Shown in pieces: positions 34,159 through 43,900 of a stretch of DNA of 64,000 nucleotides. A model generated the notes under the pieces. The model searched no databases. It was not told the origin of the DNA and was given only the letters and a program-made list of their open reading frames with translations. The position numbers and the translations under genes are program-made. This stretch comes from Panagrolaimus kolymaensis. Taxonomy: Eukaryota > Nematoda > Chromadorea > Rhabditida > Panagrolaimidae. The stretch lies in the NCBI GenBank assembly GCA_028622995.1, contig JAJQJQ010000008.1, positions 1,178,001 through 1,242,000 on the forward strand. Direction: 5' to 3'. Within the stretch, counting starts at the first letter, position 1. Each line of letters begins with the position of its first letter.

Positions 34159-35360
34159 AGGGAAAAAAAAAGAAAATCAATCAATGTGTGCAAAAAAAAA
34201 AGAAGTGGGGTGCAATTGCACTAGAAGAAATGTTTTTCACGTGAATCACCAAAAAAGTGACTGATGTAATTATCAAACAGAGAAAAGGGCAGTTACAAAA
34301 AAGGATTAAGAGGGAGAAAAAGGAATTTAAAATATTCTTTTACAATACTTATAGCTAAAATAAAAAAAACGTTAAAAATAAAACAATTATTATTAAACTT
34401 GTCAATAAAAAAAATTATTTATAGAATGAGGCAAAAGTAATTGTAAAATTTTTGAATAAATATTCACTAAAATAAAATGCTTTTACATATGTTAAATTAT
34501 GGTATAATTCTAGATTGTAATAACTTAAATTAATATTGTAAAATTTTTTGTAACAATTTATTTATTGAACTCATTGGTTTTTTTTCTTCATTTAGGTTTT
34601 TTTTTCATTATACAAGGATGTTCAAGTCTTCAAAGCGGAAAAAGACATTAATCTGACTTTATCAATCAAACTTCGACATTTTTAATGTGATCAGTGCATA
34701 TAAAATAGATGTCAAAAAGAAGAAAGGAAATAAAAAAAAAAGTTTCAACCAGACGTGTTCTCTTTTTCTCTTGATAAATTTGTGACTTTTTTAAAATGGA
34801 TAATGCTCATCTTTATAGTTTTTTGGTTTTTTTAAATTTAGTCTACTAAATGATTTAAGCTCTTTTGTGTAATACTATTTTATTTGCCTTTTTAACAAAG
34901 TTTTTTTTTGCCCTACTATTGAAGGTTATTTTCTTCAATATTTTTATACCTTTTTTTGCTATTTATACCAACGCTGATGAATAAGAAAAAAAATTATTTT
35001 TTTGTAATTTTAAAAACTATAACTTCTTTCTAAAAAATATACTGTTTATAAGAAAATTAATTTAATCCATTAAATTACTTATTTAAAAGCTTTTGGCCAA
35101 AATTACGCTGATTTTACTTATTCATTGTCAACTTATTTCAGTTTTCTTTTATTTTTGTTATTAAAACAAAATAATTCTGTTTCCACCATTTTACTCCCCC
35201 AATTGTTAGAAAAGAAAACCCCTATTTATTGAAACAGACAGTTGACATTATCAATTTTTTACATATCACTCTAAAAAATGACTCTGCTGTAAAAAGGGAA
35301 CATAAAACAAACTCATTTTTAGCAAAAATTTGAAAAAAATATAAGTTAGTTATAAGCCTT
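34159..35360. repeat. Dispersed 1.2-kb repeat, copy A (inverted relative to 55505-56965)
   Basis: Nearly the whole stretch recurs in reverse complement at 55505-56965. Shared landmarks include the GTGCAATTGCACTAGAAGAA block (34211 onward) and its reverse complement near 56898-56917, the AACTGTCTGTTTCAATAAAT block, and the ATGACTCTGCTGTAAAAAGG block. No coding capacity was seen in either copy. Termini are not obviously inverted repeats, so the class is uncertain (non-autonomous transposon or segmental duplication). Confidence 0.8.
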
Positions 35361-35767
35361 ATTTCCATGCTTCTTTTAACCAAATACAAAAAGGTGTGTT
35401 AAAAATCAAGTTGCCTCAACTTGTATATTTTTAAATGCTTTATTTTTTTATCAAATAGAATCCAATTTCTCAATGTTTTTATTATTATGTAATGTCACTA
35501 ATTATTGTTTATTGTGGGGCAGCAATTAGCAATCAAAAGAGGGCCGTTAAAATGATATGCATTATTGTTTCTCGAGATACGATTCACATTTGACTAATTT
35601 CCTAAAATTGAAAAAGTTAAAAAATCACTCCTCAATCATTTCTGCTCTCTCTCTCTATCGTGTTTGTTATGCTTCAAAATTTTGTACATAAAAAATTAAC
35701 AAAAATTATAGCTTTGCGGTCGACAAAGAGTTTATTTTTCCCTTAAAAAATGATTCATTCACATATT
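35361..35767. other. AT-rich intergenic region
   Basis: About 400 bases between the repeat and the small minus-strand gene, with a short CT-microsatellite near 35640-35660. Nothing else was recognised. Confidence 0.55.
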
Positions 35768-36300
35768 CTATTCCACATAAACGTCAACAGCATCATCTTC
35801 ATATATTATGCTGTCACGCAACCTTCGGGCACGTTTTACTGGTTGTTTTCTTGGATATCTTTTACCGCATGGAGAACTTTTTCTTTTTCGTGGTTTAAAT
35901 CTAATTTCTTTTGATATTAAAAAAACAAAAAAGGGACAAAATGGCGATTGGTGTTTTAACAACTAAAAAAAATTCATTTTACTTTCTTGATCTTTTGATA
36001 TGGAAAGTAATAATATTAACATCAATCCTCGTTTATTGTTAATCACAACTGTTTTTTTGTCTTCTCCTAAAAGAAAAACTTTATAGATTTTTAATCTCGC
36101 AAATAAACATACCTTTAAAACACATTTATTTTGAACTGTAACATCCATTATTTGTTACATTTAACAAATCTATAAGACGAGGAAGATTGAAGTCATTTTC
36201 ATTTACAATAAAATCTTTCCCATTGTATGAAAAACGAAGAGGGAAAACACCATTGATGGGAAATTTTTTGGAACAAGTAATAACTAATAAAGAAAAAATT
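35768..36300 (-). pseudogene. Partial, degenerate copy of an unrecognised secreted-protein family (copy 2)
   Basis: Reading from 36300 down, an exon-like stretch contains FPINGVFPLRFSYNGKDFIV then NENDFNLPRLIDLL. It aligns with GFFPMRFYFSDQQIMINEKEFN of the copy at 36708-37475. After a stop at about 36127 an overlapping frame continues, and a GT-AG intron leads to NKRGLMLILLLSISKDQE, which aligns with RRKGVMGIILLYITATEEK of the other copy. A last exon is basic (KPRKRK, RYPRKQPVKRARR) and ends in an acidic tail at 35768. The signal-peptide exon of the family is absent upstream. Function is unknown; the decay or truncation is inferred from the stop and the missing 5' exon. Confidence 0.5.
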
Positions 36301-36707
36301 AATAACTAACAAAAATTTGGGTTCATTTTTGGTTGAGAATAAAATGATTAAAGAAAATATTTAGAAATAAAACTTTATTTTAAGGAAACTCTAAATGTTT
36401 ATCACTCAAAGAAAATGCAAGCTAGGGGCGTTTTTTTGTTTTGTATTTTATTTCACTAATAGCTTCGTCCAATAAAATGTTAACGTAAACAAGTTTTTCA
36501 ATCGTCGAGTTTATTTTATGTTTTATCGTCAACATGTATACTGCTTTAAAAAAAGGCAAAACAATGTCATCAGTCTTTTTTCTATTTTATTTTTTATTTT
36601 TTTAAAAACCAATAAAATAGAATACAAATATAAAAATAAGTAACAAACAAAATAATAATTGTTACAAAAAATTGTTTTAGCTAAAAATCAAAGCAAAAAA
36701 AATCCAA
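36301..36707. other. AT-rich intergenic region
   Basis: About 400 bases with no gene seen between the two family copies. Confidence 0.55.
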
Positions 36708-37475
36708 TTAAAAGCAGTTGTAAACATTCAAAGCTTTTTCTTCCGTGGCAGTGATATATAATAATATAATACCCATAACTCCTTTTCTTCGTGGCAAGCG
36801 GATCATTTTTCCTTTAGCGTCTAAAGGATAATTAATATAGTACTTGCTAACTTTAGCACGCCATTGTTTAATAGTTTCCAAATATGAATGGTGTTATTAT
36901 AATTTTGAAGAAAAAAAAAGAATTTTAACCTTTTGAAAAACAATGACGAATTAAAATGAAGAAGCTCCAATAGCATCTAATAATGTTTGCAAATAAACTA
37001 ACTTGAGAAACATATTGCCTCTAAAGTGGAACCACCGTCGTTTGCTTGGGATAAGAGTTCAAAGAATTTTTCTGTATTAAATTCTTTCTCATTGATCATT
37101 ATTTGTTGGTCACTAAAATAGAACCGCATCGGGAAGAAACCCGCCAAAGACGCAGCAAATTCTGAAAGTATATGCATTAAATAAATATTAATCATTGTAT
37201 CATTTAAATAACGACTTCCCAGGATTTAATTCAGCATCTATTAGATAATCTACGACATTTCCAAGTCCGTAGCCTAATCCCCCACCGGCAATTGTTGTTG
37301 CAGTAATCATTGCCATTGGATTATGTGTGACCATGGGTGTTATTCTCATAAGTATTCCAATTCTTACAGCAACATGTGCAATGCGCAATAGTGAAGCTAA
37401 AGTTGCTAAAACTCCAACCCAAGCATGGAAACCATTAAATAAAACAAATAATGAAAGGATCAGAAAAATCTTCAT
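36708..37475 (-). pseudogene. Unrecognised secreted-protein family (copy 1), joins unresolved
   Basis: The first exon (37475 down to about 37210) begins with a clear signal peptide (MKIFLILSLFVLFNGFHA) followed by a hydrophobic, Ala/Ile/Met-rich segment with AGGGLGYGLGNVVDYLID. A second exon-like stretch (37166 to about 37000) reads GFFPMRFYFSDQQIMINEKE. A third (36890-36708) reads KQWRAKVSKYYINYPL, then RRKGVMGIILLYITATEEK, and ends at TAA 36710-36708. The available GT donor and AG acceptor of the first intron give the wrong phase by one base, and the third stretch has no AG in a usable place. The copy is therefore either frameshifted, uses mini-exons I cannot see, or contains a sequencing error. 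No known domain was recognised; a secreted, partly membrane-active protein is possible. Confidence 0.5.
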
Positions 37476-37811
37476 TTGTTAAGAAAGAATGAAACAAGAG
37501 AAAATGAATAAATTATAACAATAAACAAGAATATATATATAGTTTTTGAAAAAGTAATATTTACTTCTTTCTCAAAAAGATAAAGTGAAAAGGTTAACTT
37601 TTTAACGTCGAAGTAGCCTTTTCAGCCTAAAAACACTTATTTTATTTATGTATTTTTACGTTTGAAAAATGATTCTTTGTTTTTCAATATCCTACTGGAC
37701 CAAATTTAATAGTAAACAAATAAATTATTTTTTCTTTTTTTATTAAAATTGTTTGTTAAAATTTTACAAAAAAAGTAAAAATATTTCATCAAATTCAATA
37801 ATTGTATTAGT
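37476..37811. other. Short AT-rich intergenic region
   Basis: 336 bases between the secreted-family gene start and the DNase II stop. No feature recognised. Confidence 0.55.
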
Positions 37812-38817
37812 TTAGTTTTTTTTTTTATTTTGGATATTCCTAATCTTCTTCAAATCAAGAACTGAATAATATGTTAATTGGAAAGTGCCTCTAAAAGCTT
37901 TGACAAATGCTGGATCTTCCATGCAAATAATACCACCAGCTCTATGTATTTGAATGTTCTAAAATTCTTTATATTATAATTTTAAAAAATAATTTAACTT
38001 CATAGTTAACATCGCCATCACACATTCGTTTATTAGATATGGAGTACTTTGAGTGATCAACGGTATGCTTCCATTGATTAACATTCCTGACACCAACAAA
38101 TTTAACATTTTTCAGTGTTTCATAATCTATTATAGTTTTTTCCTCCTTTCTGTAAGTTACCACACTAAATATTTCGTTGGGAAAAAATTTAACTAATTTT
38201 GTCCAGATGTTGACCTTTTTATTGTTGATACCGCTGGTAATAAAATCGTAACGCATTCTTCCAATAATCACATTTCTACGCTTAATTCCTCGGGTGGTGG
38301 TGTCAAAATTACCATCTGCCATCTTTTTGATAAATTCGTTGGGATGATCATATATGCTGAACTCGGGAATAATACAAGGGCTAGACAGAAAAAGGTGTTT
38401 CGCGATATAATTAAATTCTTTTTCACCATTAATACTAATACAACCGGCATTTTGAGCCTTTTCCAATGCATTTGTAACAAAATCAATATAAAATAATTCC
38501 TTAGGGTATTGGGGAAACGAGTGCGTTAGATAAAAACCTTGTCCATTAACATAGTACAAAATTCCTTTCATATGAGCTTTATTAGAGCAACTAAAAAAAC
38601 TAAAATTAATCAGAACAAAATAACAAACATAAAAAATTTGTTCTAACAAAAAACAAATTCTAGCAACAATTATATTAAGCAACCAATAAATAAATCTCTA
38701 TCAAAAATCTCACCTCGTTGTTTCAAATTGATCATTGTACACAATACGTACGCCAACCTTTTCTTTAATCTCTTTGTCATTCCAAGCGACTATTTGATCG
38801 ACGGTAAGATAAAGGGG
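37812..38817 (-). pseudogene. DNase II-like gene lacking its 5' end
   Basis: Three minus-strand exons (38817-38714, 38590-37999, 37958-37812) join in frame and cover the C-terminal two thirds of a DNase II. Landmarks are GVRIVYNDQFETT, SNKAHMKGILYYVNGQGFYL followed by the catalytic-type THSFPQYP, VDHSKYSIS (the HxK motif) and HRAGGIICMEDPAFVKAF near the end. DNase II enzymes are lysosomal or secreted acid nucleases. A conserved N-terminal part with signal peptide and KLP motif should lie upstream, but nothing matching was found between 38820 and the Helitron fragment at 39399. The gene was therefore probably truncated by transposon activity; a distant 5' exon cannot be fully excluded. Internally there are no stops. 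Confidence 0.75.
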
Positions 38818-39398
38818 CTGAAAAATAAGATATTTATAAATTTTTGATTTAAAAAGTTTAGTCTTATGTATCACATCAGAATTTGCATTAGTTAAAAATT
38901 ATGTTAACGGATATTTTAATAGAAGTTTAAACACGAGCTGCATCTCAGATTTTTAAAAATTGAATTTCAACTAATTAATCATTATTTCATCTTGAAAATC
39001 CTTCCTAGTAATTTTGATTGTGTGTTAATCACCTGGAAATCCTCCATGTGAAAATTCAATAAAAAATGAAAAAATTAGCATATAAAGATGAATGAAAGCT
39101 AATTTTTTTTCAAAAGCGTAATGGAATGAATTTACTATAATTTGCATACCCAAAAATTTAAGAAAAGTTCAACAAGCAAAAAGTTTCAAATAAATTTTGC
39201 AAGCTTGCTCGCAAACGGTGACCTTGAAGCTCTATTGCTAATAGTTCACAGTAAAAACCTGATTTTGCTATCAAAAGAAATTTTGTTTTTAAAGGTAACT
39301 TGGACCTTCAAACCATCCATACCTTGGAATTACTTTGGTGATTTCAAGCACTACCTCTTTCGGGAGAATTTATATATATTGCCTTTTTTGTTTTACCA
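38818..39398. other. Non-coding stretch between truncated DNase II and Helitron ORF
   Basis: About 580 bases that should contain the junction between host DNA and the Helitron 5' part. No coding exon was found, and the Helitron 5' terminus (TC start) could not be placed. Confidence 0.5.
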
Positions 39399-39467
39399 AT
39401 GCCAAGAAAAGCAACTAAAAGAACTGCTTCCCAAGAAGCTATTCATCAAGCAGATCTAAAAAGACGT

Positions 39468-39840
39468 TGTAATGGCGAAGCCATCTTTCAATCAGACAAC
39501 CAATGAGACATCGTCAGCAACCGTAGCTCGACACGCCCAGATGCATACGCTCGATGCGTCGAACATGCAAGTGGAGTTAGTCAGTCTTCAACCACCATGG
39601 CCTAAGCAAGCAGTCGTGTCATTCTCTCTCGCCTTAGTTTAGTAACCTTTATATTATATTGTATGTTTGTATAATGTATGTTAATGTATTAGTATACCAT
39701 CACCAATAAAGTACCTTATCTATTACCACGTCTCTAAAGAACCGGGATATACCGCTACACCTATCATATCACAATGTCAGACACATGGACCAAGGACACC
39801 AGAGCGCTCAATGGTACCAACAGGACATCTAGTCTTTGCA
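39468..39840 (+). repeat. 5' LTR of the second gypsy element
   Basis: 373 bases, direct copy of 46951-47323 with one difference. It contains an AATAAAG motif near 39706-39712 that could serve polyadenylation. Confidence 0.95.
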
Positions 39841-40929
39841 TGGAGGATATTGGACAAATTCGTGTTAATGGATATAAGGTTGCTTTCTATTTTATTAAAT
39901 AAGTGGGATAATTTTAAACAAAGAATAGAACTAAATCTGTGTTGTAAACGAATCCAATTTTTTTTTCTTTTCATTCTTTTCTCTCATTTTATTTTTTTCT
40001 CAATTTTCAATATTTTTTTCTCTCATTTTGTCTCTCTCAATTTTATTTTTCCCACTTACAGGTTACAGTAGTCAAACAAATATTTTCGATACCAAAAGAA
40101 TAAATAAAACAAGAAAGCTAAGAAAACAAATATTAATTTTAACTCTACCTCTAATACAAATAAACTTTAATTCTTCATTTTTTTTGTTTCTCCAAAAAGA
40201 GACAACATACAGTAATCCAAATTTTAATTTTAAATTTTTTATTTTTTTTCTACTATTAAAAGAAGACAGGAAGCATACGGTAATCTCTTAACAATTTCGA
40301 ATATCTGAAACCATAATTTAAAAAACCTTAAGAAAAGAGAGAAAAGTCATCCAAAAATAAATAATAAAATTTAAATAATAAAATACATTTTAATTTTCTT
40401 TTTCTCAAAGCCGGCTAACAACAAAAGAGATAAAAGAAAAAGCCAGTGGCTCAATTTTATGAACGGAAATACCGTGACAAATGAGTTATAAAAAAACCTC
40501 AAATTTACCGCCAAAGAGCAAGGCGATGCCCTTGATAAAAGAAAGGAAGGATCACAGTCCCGAAGTTACCGGCCGAAAACTGGTATATGGATTTGGATTC
40601 GATCAAATAAAATAAAATAATAACAATATTCCGTGGAGAGGTTCACACGAAGGCGCGCACAAATAAACTAAAAACTAAATAAGAATAAATAAATAAAATA
40701 AAAAATAGAGACTGATTTTGGATAACACTGGTTTTAAAACATTTATGCTCAATTTTTTTTCGTCGATGGAAATGACAACTTCTTAAACTACCGTAGATAG
40801 CTTCAAACATAAAAATTATCTTTTTGACAAAGATACAAAAATAATTTTTTATTAATTTTGTTTTCTCTTTCTCAAAACAAAACAAACACTGTAACCTGAT
40901 TAACTACATTATACAATTTTTTTTAGTCT
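39841..40929 (+). other. 5' leader of the second gypsy element
   Basis: About 1.1 kb with no gag-like ORF. It begins with a primer-binding-site-like TGG at the LTR edge. A splice-acceptor-like T-run ending in AG (about 40919-40926) stands just before the polyprotein ATG, so the coding RNA may be spliced. Confidence 0.6.
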
Positions 40930-43900
40930 ATGTTTAGTATTAATTTTTTTTCATTCAAAGAAAACTTTGTTTATTTTTTTCTCTTAAATAAAAGACGAAC
41001 TTTGGAAGTTAACACGTTTTTTTTGACATTCATTCTACTTTCTCCTTCTTTATTTTTTAACGCATCAGAAAAACAACAAGAAGCTGAAAAAGAAAAACTT
41101 CGACAAAAAGGATTGGATGATGAACGTGAAAAGCAGCGACGTGAAAAAGAAGCTGAAAATGCAAAAGTCAAAGCTGAAAATGAAAGAAGAACTAAAGAAG
41201 AAAGTGAACGGAAAAGACAAGAAGACGAACGTTTGAAAGCGGCTGCTGAAGAAGCAGAAACTAAAGAACAACAAAAAAGAAATCAGGAACTTGAAGCCGA
41301 AAGAAAAAGAGTCGCTGAAGAAAAACTTCGACAAGAAGAAGCAGATAAAAGAAAAGCTGAATATGATCAACAACAAAAAGAAATCCAAAGACAAAGTTAC
41401 TATGATTATCTACAACGGAAGAAAGAAAAAGAGGAAGCAGCTAAGAATCAAATACAAACACCTATTGAAAAAGAAACTATAGACCGAAACATCAGCAACG
41501 TTGAAAATGAAACTTTGGAAAAACCTATGGAAGTCAGTGAAACAGAAAAGGTGATTAAAGTAATGAAAGACACTGACCCTAAAGATCGTGAAAGAAGAAA
41601 AGACGAAATTCGGGATTCTACAACAAAGACAAGAATAACGTTAGAATGGTCGAATGATACATTGCGTAGTAAACCTGAAATTAACAAACCAGTATTAAAG
41701 GCAATGGCAAATGACCCAATTGAATCAGAACGAACAGCATATGATGACACCTTCAACACCAGAATCCAATTTTATGATGAGATGAACCGCGAAGAAAGAA
41801 ATAAAAATTTGGCAATGATATGGTCTCACGTTTGCACAAACCATAATTACCTTATGTGGATTGTGAAAGGAATGATGAAAATGGATACAACAATCGGAAC
41901 CAGAATTTGGTTAAGAAGAAATGATATAACTGCAAGTTTTGTTGGTCAAGCCATTGAAGTAAAACAATGTGCAGCAATTGTGCCTGATAAAATCCATTGG
42001 GACCGAAAAGTTAATGATACATGTTATGATCAAATCCCTGTGGAATGGAACAATAAACTTTATTTTGTGGAAGATGGAACAATGGACATGACAATACAAA
42101 ATGAAATTGTTGATTGTAAAGATCGTAGAATTGCTGTTTATAAAGATGAAAAAGGTGAATGGAAATCAAACATTGGAACAGCGCATGTAATGGAAACACA
42201 TCATGATCATGAATGGCATCCAGATAATCACTTCCTACAGTTCGAGGCAGCAACACCATATGAAGATGAAACTAATGAACTTTCATCCGAAATTGCATTA
42301 ATGTGGTCATACTCAAAAAAGATCAACGATGTTGAAGTAAAATTCAAAGATCCAAATAATAAACAGGAACACCGAATTAATTGGCTACGTAATGCGATTG
42401 ATACCATAGATGAATTACCAGAAAAATTTTCGGATGTCGTTTCACATTCAATTGACGACATTAAAGATAATTCTTTCTTTTCATGGTGGAGTGACCTGAA
42501 AAATGTTTTGAAAGATATAAAAATAATTGGTTTTGCTGCGCTAGCAGTTGTTGGTTTCGTCGGACTTTTAATTTATTTTTACCCTTGGTTAAGCCCTTTT
42601 TTCAATAAATGTTGGAAAGCAAGAACCAGAAGGACAAGAAGACAACGTGCTGAACAAATAAACGTAGTTGAGATGGAAACATTGCGTCCGATCATCAAAA
42701 ATACATCCGAAAGAAGAACTTATGATTATATTCCTCCGGTATATAATGTTAACTTCCAAGGCGAACGACTTCCTCACATCAGAATTCAAATAAACAGGAA
42801 GCACATCGAAGCTTTGGTCGATACCGGTGCCGCAGTGAGCTTTATCTCAGAAAAACTAGCACGGATACTTCGATTAGAAATCGAACCAACAACAAGACAA
42901 GGAATAGCAGCTAATGGATCAGCAGTTGAATTTATTGGAACTACAATAGTTGAACTTCAAATTGGAAAAACAACATTGGTGGCAATCGTTTTGGTCACAC
43001 CAGAAGGCCATACTCCTGCAGAGATGATAATTGGACATGATTTATGCAGGAAATTGAAAGCTGAAATAAACTTTGCGAAAAATGAACTTTTTTTCTTAGG
43101 GGAAGTAATCCCGATACTTGCCTTAATGGAAGACGAACAACCGTTCATAAAACAAGAAGTAAAAGTTTTTAATACTGAACCATTGGAACTAAAGAAAGGT
43201 GACAACTTTTTCTATGGATACGCAGATACAACCCTTGAACCAGAAACAACATGGATAACTTCACAAGCGGAAACTTTCAAAGGACCTGGACTCATAGTTG
43301 GAAAAACAATATGTAATGGTCAAATTCGAATTCCACTTAGAGTCATGAATACCACCAATGCAACAATACACATTCATCCTGGAGAGGTCATCGCAAATTT
43401 AGAATTAGTAGATAAAATCGAAGAAAATGCAGGAATGGAACGAATGTCAAAAACTCGAAAAAATGAACAAAAAGCACAAGTGAATTTACTTCTTGAAGAT
43501 CAAGAATATATTCCCGATGAAGCTGACATCTCAAAAGACTTGCCAAGATACCCAGAAGAAGAAGATATTTCGGTAATCGATTATCTCATGAATGGCTTGA
43601 ATCTCGAAAAATCATCATTATCAAAACTTGGTCAGGAAATGCTCAAAGAAATGATTAGAAGAAGATTAGCAGCTTTTGTTGGACCTGATGGAAGAATAGG
43701 AAAATATAATGGTCCACTTCAACATAGAATCGATTTGATAAACTCAGATAGGTTCATAGCTGAACGGCCAAGGCGCATACCACCTGCACTTCAAGCAGAT
43801 GTTGATAAACAGATAAAACAAATGTTGGACCAAAAGATTATCAGACCATCAACAAGCCCGTTCGTCTCGCCGATAGTAATGGTTCGCAAAGCGGATAAGA

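Noticed and set aside
39777..40071. ORFs at the first LTR and leader of the second gypsy element
   Set aside because: They straddle the LTR edge and have no Gag-like features.
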